Part shown: positions 17,918 through 26,115 of the stretch, piece after piece | Numbering within the stretch: position 1 is the first letter of the stretch | How the letters are laid out: every line of letters starts with the position of its first letter | Origin: Microtetraspora malaysiensis | Lineage (GTDB): Bacteria > Actinomycetota > Actinomycetes > Streptosporangiales > Streptosporangiaceae | Assembly (NCBI RefSeq): GCF_001528665.1 | Contig: NZ_BBYJ01000048.1 | Location: forward strand, 62,001-126,000 | Length of the DNA: 64,000 nt | Direction: 5' to 3' | Made by a program: the position numbers and the translations under genes | The notes under the pieces: generated by a model | The model's input: only the letters and a program-made list of their open reading frames with translations | What the model was told of the DNA's origin: nothing | The model's database searches: none

Positions 17918-19582
17918 TCAGGAGCGCATGAAGAGCCGGAACTGGAGCATCAGCGACAGCCGCTCGTCGTGGTTGTCCAGGCTTATCCCGGAGACCTCCG
18001 CGACCCGCTTCAGGCGGTAGCGGAACGTGTTGGGGTGGACGTGCAGCGACGCCGACGCGGCGATGTTGTCGCCGAAGTGGTCCAGCCACGCGCGCAGTGT
18101 CGGCACCAGGTACCCGTGGCGCTCGTCCCGCTCGACGAGGCGGGCGAGCGGCCCGCTGAGGCCCATCCCCCGCGCCGACACCAGGTCGGCCATCTCCATC
18201 ATGAGCAGCTCGTACGCGTGCTCGACCGTCGAGCAGACGCGGTCGCCCTGCTGCGCGCCGCGGGCCAGCCGCAGCGCGCGGTCGGCCTCCTCCCGGGCCC
18301 GCGGGAGGGCGTAGGCGTCGGGCGCGACGGCGCTGACCCCAATCACCGCGGCGGACCGCCGCCCTACCCGGGCGAGGAAGTCCTTCGCCATCCGCTGACC
18401 GCGGTCCGAGTGCGGGTCGGCGGCCGGGGGCAGCGGAACGATCCCGTACACGATGTCGCCGACCAGCGCGGCGGAGGCGCCCGGCTGGACGGTGCCGAGG
18501 TGCATGTCGAACGCGTCACCGATGCGCAGCAGCTCGGCCGCGCGGTCGCCGCGCAGGCGTGCGGGCTCGTCCTCGCCGTCCGGGAGCGCGACCGCGAGCA
18601 CCAGCATCGGGCGGCGGGGCAGGCCCAGCCGGGCCGCGACCTCCTCCGCCTCCGGGCCGCCGGCCAGGACCTGGGCGGTAAGGTCCGAACGCATTCGGCG
18701 CTCCACGTTGGCGTTCGCGCGGTGGCTCAGCAGGTGCACGGCGACCGTGCCCTGCAGCTCGCGGAAGGCCTGCATCCGCTCGTCCGAGAGCGGACCGGGG
18801 ACCGCGGCCCACACTGAGCCCAGGATCTCGTCGTCGGCCCGGATGCCCAGCACGACGCGGGGCATCGTGAAACCGCCGTACCCGCTCTCGGGCGGATCGA
18901 CGAAGAGCGGCTCCTGGGTGCGGTACAACTGGCGGAAGATGCCGCGCTCGGTGAGATCCTGCGTGGCCCAGGGCGTGACCTGGCGGTTGAGGATCGCGCC
19001 GATGCGCGACGGGTCCGCCTCCTCCTGCCGGATCGAGAAGGCGAGCACCCGGGAGTCCCGGTCCTCGACCGTGACCGGCGCGTCGAGGATCTCGGCGATG
19101 GCGTTCGCCAGGGCGAACAGGTCGCCGGTCGGGACGCCACCGAGCGGCGCCGCGAGCGCGGGGCCGGACGAGCCGTTCACCAGCGGCGCGAGGGTCGCGG
19201 CGAGCTGGATCCAGGAGTTCTCGTTGCCGAGCGCGAGCACCGGCGCGACGCTCCGCGGGCCGGTCAGCGTGGCGACGACGCTCTCGTGGACGATGAGCGC
19301 GCCGCCCTGGCGTGCCACCCGCTCCCTGAGGGCGGTGAGCTGCTCACCAGCCTGGACCCCGACGGCAAGAACCAGGGGGCGCCGCGACCAGGCGACCTGG
19401 TCGGCCGGGTCGAAGATCACCAGGCCGTCGACGATCCGGTCGAGGTCCTGGCCGTCGAACGCCGGGCGGAGCAGGGTGTGGCCGGCGTCCTCCAGGATCC
19501 GGGCCAGCGTGATCGACGGTCCGTCTACCACGACCGATGCTTCCGGCTGCTCCGGGTGTCCCACAGCCATGATTTTAGCCAC
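17918..19582 (-). CDS. PucR/CdaR-family transcriptional regulator
   Basis: A 554-residue regulator. The N-terminal 130 residues resemble a PucR domain, the middle is a GAF-like sensing region (ANAIAEILDAPVTVEDRDSRVLA), and the C-terminus is the PucR helix-turn-helix (HVHPNTFRYRLKRVAEVSGI). This family usually controls catabolic genes for purines, diacids or amino acids and often activates its neighbours. It sits directly upstream of the S9/mal/CoA-transferase/amidase unit, and is the only regulator in the island. An ATG at 19570 is an alternative to the GTG start at 19582. Confidence 0.88.
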   Translation of the reverse strand: MAKIMAVGHPEQPEASVVVDGPSITLARILEDAGHTLLRPAFDGQDLDRIVDGLVIFDPADQVAWSRRPLVLAVGVQAGEQLTALRERVARQGGALIVHESVVATLTGPRSVAPVLALGNENSWIQLAATLAPLVNGSSGPALAAPLGGVPTGDLFALANAIAEILDAPVTVEDRDSRVLAFSIRQEEADPSRIGAILNRQVTPWATQDLTERGIFRQLYRTQEPLFVDPPESGYGGFTMPRVVLGIRADDEILGSVWAAVPGPLSDERMQAFRELQGTVAVHLLSHRANANVERRMRSDLTAQVLAGGPEAEEVAARLGLPRRPMLVLAVALPDGEDEPARLRGDRAAELLRIGDAFDMHLGTVQPGASAALVGDIVYGIVPLPPAADPHSDRGQRMAKDFLARVGRRSAAVIGVSAVAPDAYALPRAREEADRALRLARGAQQGDRVCSTVEHAYELLMMEMADLVSARGMGLSGPLARLVERDERHGYLVPTLRAWLDHFGDNIAASASLHVHPNTFRYRLKRVAEVSGISLDNHDERLSLMLQFRLFMRS

Positions 19583-19846
19583 GGCCGGTTGGCCCGATCT
19601 TGTTCCACGGCACTATCGGCCTGCTCGATCTGGTGCGGCAGCACCATCTCTACGGGGCTTCGGGGTCACTGCGGGATGGGCGGTAGCGGTCGCCGCTGTC
19701 TATGAGGCCGCTGAATATCAGCGCTTCATCGGTCTGCTCAGCCCGAGGTTGGTGGGTGGTCCGGGTGCGTGGTGGTCGGTCGAATGCGTGGGTAGGCCGG
19801 TGGGGTGTGTCTGGGCCGGCCGGGACCCGGGGTCGTCAGGCGGTGG

Positions 19847-20425
19847 TCAGGGCCCAGGTCCCGGCTGTGCGGGTGAGGCCGCGGTTGATGAGGTTGCGGT
19901 TGATGAGGTTGCGGAGGTTGAGCGCGGCGGTGCTGCGAAGGTAGCGACTCGGGTGGCGCTGATCGGCCGGGTGCTGCCGTTGGGGCAGGTCACCGTGCCG
20001 GCTTGCTCGTCAACGGTGAAGTCATCGACGGTGAACCCGCCCTCAACCGCATTCTGCAACGGCTTTGGTTTGATCACCGCAGTGTCGCCAGCCTGGCCGA
20101 TCGCGTCGCGCAGGTCACCGGTGCCGTAGGCCGAATCGCCGTACCACTCCCGGCGTTGGTCGCTGTCGCTGTGGTGCGTGCGTTCGGTGGTGTCGGCGTC
20201 CGACAGGTCCAGCAACGTCTGCAACGTCAGGATCGAGGCCGCCACCGACGCCGGCATCGATGGACGGCCCTTCCCGGACGGAAACAGATCAGCGAACTGC
20301 TCGTCCGGGAACAGCGCACCGCGATGCTCGGCCAGAAACGCGAACATACTGCCCTCGGGCACCAGATGACCCACCAGTGCGGCGGCGTCGAGAAGCTCCC
20401 GGTCTGCACGCTCCACACCCCGCAC
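19847..20425 (-). pseudogene. IS1182-family transposase, internally deleted
   Basis: The N-terminal part of an IS1182 transposase (FPDEQFADLFPSGKGRPSMPASVAASILTLQ region) is joined directly to the catalytic-core segment around YGDSAYGTGDLR and then a tail that decays into low-complexity residues. Most of the DDE domain is missing. It splits the island's minus-strand genes between the racemase and the regulator. The flanking 19583-19846 and 20426-20488 hold no gene that I can recognise. Confidence 0.75.
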
Positions 20426-20488
20426 CCAGAAATCATCGCATCTCGGTATAAATCACTACAGACGACACGCCGATTCTTCAGCGGCCTC

Positions 20489-21604
20489 CTATAGGGGTAG
20501 CCACTCGGTGTGAACTGTTGCTGCGGCGAGAGCTTCGGGGTCGGGGGTGACGCCCAGGCCTGGGCCTTCTGGGACTGACATGTAGCCGTCGCTGAGTTCG
20601 AGGGGTGGGGTGATGTCCTGGTGGTAGAAGCGCGACGAGGCGGAGATGTCGCCTGGTAGCCGCATGCCGGGCAGGGCGGCCAGGGCGGCGTTCGCGGCGC
20701 GGCCCAGGCCGGTCTCGACCATGCCGCCGCACCAGACCGGGACGTCGTGGGCTTGGCAGAGGTCGTGCACGCGCCGGGCCTCGAGGTAGCCGCCCACCCG
20801 GCCGGCCTTGATGTTGACGACACGGCACGCGCCCAGTCTGATCGCGTCGGCCGCGGCCCGGGCGGAGGTGATCGACTCGTCCAGGCAGATGGGGGTTCGC
20901 AGGTGGCGGGCCAGCTCGGCGTGGCCCAGCACGTTCTCCTCGGCCATCGGCTGCTCGATGAGCAGCAGGTCGAAATCGTCCAGTTTCCGGAGTTGGTCGA
21001 CGTCGGCGAGCGTGTACGCCGCGTTCGCGTCGACCTGCAACGGGATGTCGCCGAACGCGTCCCGGATCGCGCGCACCGCCGCGACGTCCCAGCCTGGCTC
21101 GATCTTGAGTTTGATCCGCCGGTATCCGTCGGCCAGGTAGGCGCCGACCGCGGTGACCAGCTCGTCGAGGGTGTCCATGATGCCGACCGAGACGCCCGAC
21201 GGCACCGACGTGTGGACGGCGCCGAGCGCGCGGCTCAGCGGCATCCCCAGACCCCGTAGCTCGGCGTCCCAGACCGCCATCTCGAGCGCCGCTTTGCTCA
21301 TCCGGTGCCCGCGGAAGCGATCCAGCGCGGCGCTGACGAGGTTGACGTCGATGGCGGGCAGGTCGCGCAGCGCGGGCACGAGGAAGTCGCGCAGCGTGAT
21401 CATCGCCGCGCCGACGTACTCCGAGGCGTACAGCGGGTGCTGCGCGGCGACACACTCGCCCCAGCCCTCTGCGTCGGCGGTGACGGCGCGGAGGATCAGC
21501 ACGTCTTTGGTCGTCTGGGTGCCGAAGGAGGTGCGGAACGGCGACACCAGGGGCAGCCGGAGCCGCCGCATCTCGATGCCTTCTAGCGCGGATACCTTAC
21601 CCAT
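20489..21604 (-). CDS. N-acylamino-acid (N-succinylamino-acid) racemase, enolase superfamily
   Basis: A 371-residue OSBS/NSAR-type enzyme that epimerises N-acyl amino acids at C-alpha. The KxK acid/base pair is at 165/167 (RIKLKIEPGWD), metal ligands are Asp192 (QVDAN), Glu217 (LIEQPM) and Asp242 (CLDES), and the second base is Lys266 (NIKAGRVGG). It closely resembles the Amycolatopsis N-acylamino-acid racemase along its length (PLVSPFRTSFGTQ, VWCGGMVETGLGRAAN). The ATG at 21604 has GAGGTGA seven bases upstream; a GTG at 21611-21613 is less well placed. Menaquinone genes are absent nearby, which argues against an OSBS role. A COG3375 GNAT and M20 hydrolases at 27.7-31 kb complete a D-to-L conversion set. 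Confidence 0.9.
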   Translation of the reverse strand: MGKVSALEGIEMRRLRLPLVSPFRTSFGTQTTKDVLILRAVTADAEGWGECVAAQHPLYASEYVGAAMITLRDFLVPALRDLPAIDVNLVSAALDRFRGHRMSKAALEMAVWDAELRGLGMPLSRALGAVHTSVPSGVSVGIMDTLDELVTAVGAYLADGYRRIKLKIEPGWDVAAVRAIRDAFGDIPLQVDANAAYTLADVDQLRKLDDFDLLLIEQPMAEENVLGHAELARHLRTPICLDESITSARAAADAIRLGACRVVNIKAGRVGGYLEARRVHDLCQAHDVPVWCGGMVETGLGRAANAALAALPGMRLPGDISASSRFYHQDITPPLELSDGYMSVPEGPGLGVTPDPEALAAATVHTEWLPL

Positions 21605-21614
21605 CAGGGTCACC

Positions 21615-23129
21615 TCAGTCCTCGGTCCGGGTCAGGGGGATGTTGGCGTACGCCGGGCCGGCGTCGCCGACCGTCAGCACCTCGCCGGTCGCGGACAGGT
21701 AGCGTCCCGGGCCGGCGGCGGTAAGCTGCAGGGTGATCGGGGCGTCGAGGGAGCCCCCACTGGGCAGGTCGATCACGGCGTGGTCCCCGTCCTGCCGCAG
21801 GCGGTACGGCGCCATCGGCACCTCCCCGACCCGGGATTCGTAGTCGCCGGCCAGGCCGGGTTCGAGCGTCGACGGGCCGAGCTCGGGCACGGCGGTCCGG
21901 TACCGCACATCGCCGGTGGCGGCGTCGAGCTGGTAACGGACGTGCCCGGCCGCGTCGCGCAGGAACACGGACCGGCCGTCGACGCCGTGAAGTTCGCCGT
22001 CGCGGGCGACGATGTCCCGGATGTCGCCAAGGCGCCCGACGTACCGGCCGGCCGCGTCCTGCGGGTAAGGCGAAGCCGCCGCCGGGGGTGGGGTGGCCCG
22101 CGAGCCGTGGCCGTCCGCGAGCCGCCGAACGATGTCGGCCGCCAGCTCGTTCTGCAGGTCGTGGTCCACGGAGTTGGTGAGCACCGCACCGCCGATGCCG
22201 AGGTCCGGCAGCCAGAACACCTGGCAGAGGAAGCCGAAGCCGGCCCCGCCGTGGTGCAGCACCCGGACCCCGGGCGCCCAGCGGTCGACGTAGAGCCCCA
22301 GCCCGTACCCCTGGGTCTGCTCCTCGGTCAGCCTCGGGAAGTCCAGGTGTTGCCGGGCCAACTCGGGCCGTAGGACGCCGTCGCCCTCGCGCAACTGGAA
22401 TCGCAGGTAGCGCAGTACATCCGCCACGCTGGTGTAGAGACCGCCCGACGGCACCATCGGCACTCGCCGGGGCACGTCGCGACCCGCGCGGGCGAACGTG
22501 CGGGAGTGCCCGAGCGCCCGGTCCTCGTCGCCGTCGAAGGCGCCGAAGTCGAACGTCGACCGGGTGAGACCGAGCGGCTCGAACAGCCGCCCGCGCATGA
22601 ACTCGGCGAACGTCTCCCCCGCTGCAGTAGCCACCACCTGGCCGGCGAGGTCGATCCCGAGGTTGGAGTACTCGTGGTGGTGGCCGACGGGGAACCGCAG
22701 CCAGGTCTCGGGGATGCTGGCGAGGTGCTCCTCGAACGTGGCGTCGCCGACCTCGTAGTTGGACCCGACCGGCGCCTCGTGGGTGAAGCCGGCGGTGTGG
22801 GTCAGCAGGTGGCGCAGGGTGATCCGGCGTTCGGGCCGCTCCTCGAAGTCGCTGTGTACGGTGAAGTCCGGCAGGTGGCGCAGGATCGGCTGGTCGAGGT
22901 CGACCAGGCCCTCCTGCACGGCCAGCAGCACGCCGGTCGCGGTGACCAGCTTCGACGTCGACTGGACGCTGAACATGGTGCGGACGCCGATGCCGCTGCC
23001 GAATCCCTCGGCCCACAGGACGCCGTCGGCATCACACAACCCTACGGCGACCCCCGGAATCCCCCGCGATCTCGCTTCGCGGGGAACGGCTTCGGAGAGG
23101 TACGCGATGAGCTCATCGACCCGCGACAT
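21615..23129 (-). CDS. Beta-lactamase-family serine hydrolase, D-aminopeptidase-like
   Basis: A 504-residue class C-type serine hydrolase. SxxK is STSK at 57-60, YxN is YSN at 154-156, and the third box is HHGG at 292-295 in place of KTG, as in esterases and D-aminopeptidases of this family. About 150 C-terminal residues form extra beta-rich domains, an architecture seen in the D-stereospecific aminopeptidase DAP. No signal peptide is seen, so it is probably cytoplasmic, unlike a resistance beta-lactamase. The start at 23129 lies within the end of the ammonia-lyase gene (17-bp overlap). Substrate inferred: D-amino-acid peptides, amides or esters. Confidence 0.85.
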   Translation of the reverse strand: MSRVDELIAYLSEAVPREARSRGIPGVAVGLCDADGVLWAEGFGSGIGVRTMFSVQSTSKLVTATGVLLAVQEGLVDLDQPILRHLPDFTVHSDFEERPERRITLRHLLTHTAGFTHEAPVGSNYEVGDATFEEHLASIPETWLRFPVGHHHEYSNLGIDLAGQVVATAAGETFAEFMRGRLFEPLGLTRSTFDFGAFDGDEDRALGHSRTFARAGRDVPRRVPMVPSGGLYTSVADVLRYLRFQLREGDGVLRPELARQHLDFPRLTEEQTQGYGLGLYVDRWAPGVRVLHHGGAGFGFLCQVFWLPDLGIGGAVLTNSVDHDLQNELAADIVRRLADGHGSRATPPPAAASPYPQDAAGRYVGRLGDIRDIVARDGELHGVDGRSVFLRDAAGHVRYQLDAATGDVRYRTAVPELGPSTLEPGLAGDYESRVGEVPMAPYRLRQDGDHAVIDLPSGGSLDAPITLQLTAAGPGRYLSATGEVLTVGDAGPAYANIPLTRTED

Positions 23130-24318
23130 GACCCGACCCTTCTTCGGTACGACCCCGCGCCGTCGACGATCCGGCCAGGACCGCATCGTATCCGGCCGGA
23201 TTGGTGACCCCCTCGGTGTCGAAGAGGACGAGCGTGGATCTGGGCCGCAGCAGCGAACCCGCCCGCGAGTCGAGCCGCAGCCGCCGGAGACCGGCCAGGC
23301 CGGCCGCGCCGCTCTCGCTGGTCGCGACGCCGAGCGCGGCGAGGTCGCGGACGGCCGCGGCCACCTCGAGGTCGGAGACCCGGGTGGCGGCACGGACGCC
23401 CCGCTGCAGCGCCGGCCATGCCACCAGCGAGACCTCGCCGCAGTTGAGCCCCGCCATCGTGGACTCGTGCGGTCCCGGCACCGTCACCCGTTCCCGGGCC
23501 GCCAGGGACTGCCATAGGCAGTCGGCCGCCGCCGGCTCGGCGGTGACGACGCTGCACGACCCGCTCGCGAGGCTGCGGACCGCGGCCGAGGCGAACGCGC
23601 CCACGCCCACCGGGACGAGCGCCAGGTCGATCGACGCGTCCGAGCCGAGCGCCGCGGCGAGCTGGCGCCGGGTCTCGGCGAAGATCGTCGAGTAGCCGGC
23701 GGCCACGGCCTCGGGGATCCGGGTGTACCCGGGCCACGACGTGTCCGAGACGAGCAGCTCGTGCCGACCGTCGGGCCGGTCCCGCTCCGCGCTCTCGGCC
23801 GACCGGCGAACGGCGTCGTCGTACGATCCGGCGACCACCTCGACCTCGGCGCCCTCACCGCGGATCGCATCGACGCGTGCCTCGGCCATGTCCGCGGGCA
23901 CGAAGATCCGGCTGTTCAGGCCCAGCCGGCGCGCCAGGTACGCGACGGCGCGGCCGTGGTTGCCGTCCGTGGCGGTCGACAGGACGATCGAGGCGCGCAG
24001 GGCGCCGGCCGCCTCGGCGAGCGCGTCGAACGTCGGGAAGGGCACGCGGCCGATGTGGCCGGCGATCGCCACGCTGACGGCCCAGCTCGCACCGACGACC
24101 TTGAACGACGGCAGGCCGAGGCGCTCGACCTCGTGCTTGACGAGCACGTGCGCGACGCCGACCTGGTCGGCGATCGCCGGCGCCGGCACCAGCGCGGACT
24201 CGGCGAATCCCGGGATCGATCGGTGAAAGTGCTCGATCGCGTCCGGAGGGCGTTCCGCCCAGCCGTCGAGGGCCGACCACGCCGGGTTCCACAGGACGTT
24301 ACTCTCGAAGTGCGCCAT
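23113..24318 (-). CDS. Diaminopropionate ammonia-lyase-like PLP enzyme (fold type II)
   Basis: A 401-residue enzyme of the DpaL group. PLP-Lys73 lies in LPSFKVVGASWA, the TDGNHGRAVAYLAR loop at 117-130 is typical of DpaL rather than serine/threonine dehydratases, and DTSWPGYTRIPEAVAAGYSTIF is the group's diagnostic block. DpaL converts D- or L-2,3-diaminopropionate to pyruvate and ammonia. The ATG at 24318 follows the CitE-like stop by one base, so the genes are coupled. Related threonine or hydroxyaspartate lyases cannot be fully excluded. Its presence points to an imported substrate that contains diaminopropionate or a similar amino acid. Confidence 0.85.
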   Translation of the reverse strand: MAHFESNVLWNPAWSALDGWAERPPDAIEHFHRSIPGFAESALVPAPAIADQVGVAHVLVKHEVERLGLPSFKVVGASWAVSVAIAGHIGRVPFPTFDALAEAAGALRASIVLSTATDGNHGRAVAYLARRLGLNSRIFVPADMAEARVDAIRGEGAEVEVVAGSYDDAVRRSAESAERDRPDGRHELLVSDTSWPGYTRIPEAVAAGYSTIFAETRRQLAAALGSDASIDLALVPVGVGAFASAAVRSLASGSCSVVTAEPAAADCLWQSLAARERVTVPGPHESTMAGLNCGEVSLVAWPALQRGVRAATRVSDLEVAAAVRDLAALGVATSESGAAGLAGLRRLRLDSRAGSLLRPRSTLVLFDTEGVTNPAGYDAVLAGSSTARGRTEEGSGHVAGR

Positions 24319-24319
24319 C

Positions 24320-25138
24320 TCAGTCCCCAGTTCCCCTTTTCTCATCGATGGCCGAGCCGGCCAAAATCCGGCGCGCGCGCTCGACGACCGGGGCGTCGAC
24401 CATGACGCCCCCGACGGCGACCGCACCCTGCCCGGCCGCCGCGATCACCTCGCGCGCCCAGGACACCTCCTCCGGCGACGGCGCGAAGGCGGACCGGATC
24501 GCGCCGGCCTGGACCGGATGGACTGCGAGCTTGCCCGCGTAGCCCTCGCGGCGCGCTCGCCCGGCGTCGGCGAACGTGGCGTCGTAGTCCCGCAGCGCCA
24601 TGGTCACCCCGTCCACCGGCGCGGGCTTCCCAGCCGCGCGGGACTCCAGAACCAGCCGGCTCCGGACCTGCCTGACGACGTCGGACTCCTGCTCGCAGCC
24701 GAGATCGAGGGCGAGGTCGACAGTGCCCAGCATGAGCCGCTCCACCCGCTCGACGGCGAGCATCTCGGCGACTCGCTCGACGCCGGCGGCGGACTCGACG
24801 AGGGCCGCCGACGGCACCGGGAGCAGGTCGCACACGCGTTGCAGGTCCGCCGCCGACTCGGCCTTGGGCACGACCACGCCCCGCAGGCCCGCGCAGCCGA
24901 CCAGCGCGCGCAGATCGTCCGCATGCCACGGTGATCCTGCCGGGTTCACCCGTACCCAGGCGGATCCGCCGACGGCGAGCCAGCCCGCGACGTGGTCCCG
25001 GGCCGCCGGCTTGGCAGTCAGCGCCACGGCGTCCTCCAGATCGCAGATGATCTGGTCGGCGGCGCTCGCGGCCTTCGCGAAGCGCTCAGGGCGGTCGCCC
25101 GGGACGAAGAGCCAGGCCGGGCCTCGTACGGTGCTCAT
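24320..25138 (-). CDS. CitE/HpcH-family CoA lyase, probable beta-methylmalyl-CoA lyase
   Basis: A 272-residue HpcH/HpaI-aldolase protein. CitE features are LFVPGDRPERFAKA at the start, the metal-binding CDLEDAV, VRVNP, the VVPKAESAADL strand, ALVESAAGV (metal Glu), and LMLGTVDLALDLG. The reaction inferred is cleavage of beta-methylmalyl-CoA to glyoxylate and propionyl-CoA, because the neighbour gene is a MaoC hydratase (ATGA overlap) and mesaconate-forming genes are in the same island. A citryl-CoA, citramalyl-CoA or malyl-CoA lyase role is possible. The citrate-lyase partner subunits CitD and CitF are absent, so it is not part of a citrate lyase. Confidence 0.85.
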   Translation of the reverse strand: MSTVRGPAWLFVPGDRPERFAKAASAADQIICDLEDAVALTAKPAARDHVAGWLAVGGSAWVRVNPAGSPWHADDLRALVGCAGLRGVVVPKAESAADLQRVCDLLPVPSAALVESAAGVERVAEMLAVERVERLMLGTVDLALDLGCEQESDVVRQVRSRLVLESRAAGKPAPVDGVTMALRDYDATFADAGRARREGYAGKLAVHPVQAGAIRSAFAPSPEEVSWAREVIAAAGQGAVAVGGVMVDAPVVERARRILAGSAIDEKRGTGD

Positions 25139-26115
25139 GCGACCAGCGCCGCGAAGGTCCAGTCGAGGACGGCTCCGCGACCGGCCACCGACGTCTGGGT
25201 GTTGAGCACGGCGATCGCGGTGCCGTCCCGGTAGGGCGTGACGCCCCGCACCGTGACGCGGCTGCGCACCGTGTCGCCTTCGAAGACGGGCGCGATGTGG
25301 TCGCACGCGAACCACTCGGTCACGGTCACCAGCCCCGGGACCATCCGGCAGGTCTGGCTGAGCGCGAGCCCGATCGTGTGCCCGCCGTAGACGAGCCGGC
25401 GGCCGCCGGCGGCGTCCGCGTCGTGGTGCACCGCCGCGATGTTGACGGTGAGCCGCGCCAGTTCCGGCGCGCTCGAGACGACGTCGCCGGCCGCTAGCTC
25501 GAAGGTGTCGCCAGCCGCAGGCGGACCGCCGGGCGAGGGCGCCAGCGGCTTGAGCGACCACTGCGCGAGCCAGTCGGGGGCCGTCGCCACGTCCGGCACG
25601 GACGGTGCGGTGAAAAGGCCGTCGGCGTGGGGGTCCGCCTCCGGGGCCGGTCCGGACCCGTCGCGGCAGGGCAGCAGCGCGCACCGGTCGAAAGCGAGGA
25701 TGACACGTCCGGTCTGGTCCCGGGTCACGATGCTCAGCACCGCCTTGCCGCGCTCGGGCCGGTCGGGCCGGGACCGGACCCGGCGGAGAGCGACGACCTC
25801 GGTCGAGGTAACGAGGGTGTCGCCGAGGTACGGCGTCGCCCGCGGCCGCAGCCCCCGGTAGAAGAGGTTCGCCACCACCTGGCGGGTCACGACGCTCGAC
25901 TGGCCGACGGCCACGTCCCAGACCACGCCGGGATGCGCGAGGCCGGGACGTCCGGTGACCCGCTCGGCGAGCGTCTCGTCGAGGCAGAGCCGGAGCCGGT
26001 CGCCGAGGATCGCCCGGTGCTGGGCATGGAGCCCGGCATCCAGCGTGACGGCCGGCGCGGTGAAGGTGTCGCCGACGGCGAGGTCGTCGAACCAGGGACC
26101 GTCCACGACGCTCAT
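25135..26115 (-). CDS. Double-hotdog MaoC hydratase, probable mesaconyl-CoA hydratase
   Basis: A 326-residue protein with two MaoC-like halves. The first half has DLAVGDTF, ANLFYRGLRP and PYLGDTLVTSTEVVALR, very like mesaconyl-CoA hydratase (Mch), which uses the same ANLxY..FxxPVYxGDTL pattern. The second half contains RRLVYGGHTIGLALSQT and HIAPVFEGDTVRSR. Mch converts mesaconyl-CoA to beta-methylmalyl-CoA. It is coupled by 4-bp overlaps both to the aminopeptidase before it and the CitE-like lyase after it, which supports consecutive steps. A hydratase for a related branched enoyl-CoA is the alternative. Confidence 0.85.
   Translation of the reverse strand: MSVVDGPWFDDLAVGDTFTAPAVTLDAGLHAQHRAILGDRLRLCLDETLAERVTGRPGLAHPGVVWDVAVGQSSVVTRQVVANLFYRGLRPRATPYLGDTLVTSTEVVALRRVRSRPDRPERGKAVLSIVTRDQTGRVILAFDRCALLPCRDGSGPAPEADPHADGLFTAPSVPDVATAPDWLAQWSLKPLAPSPGGPPAAGDTFELAAGDVVSSAPELARLTVNIAAVHHDADAAGGRRLVYGGHTIGLALSQTCRMVPGLVTVTEWFACDHIAPVFEGDTVRSRVTVRGVTPYRDGTAIAVLNTQTSVAGRGAVLDWTFAALVA

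Noticed and set aside
20489..21604. o-Succinylbenzoate synthase for menaquinone
   Set aside because: No menaquinone genes are nearby, the sequence follows N-acylamino-acid racemase closely, and the GNAT and M20 partners are present.
21615..23129. An antibiotic-resistance beta-lactamase
   Set aside because: There is no signal peptide, the KTG box is HHGG, extra C-terminal domains are present, and the gene is inside a catabolic operon.
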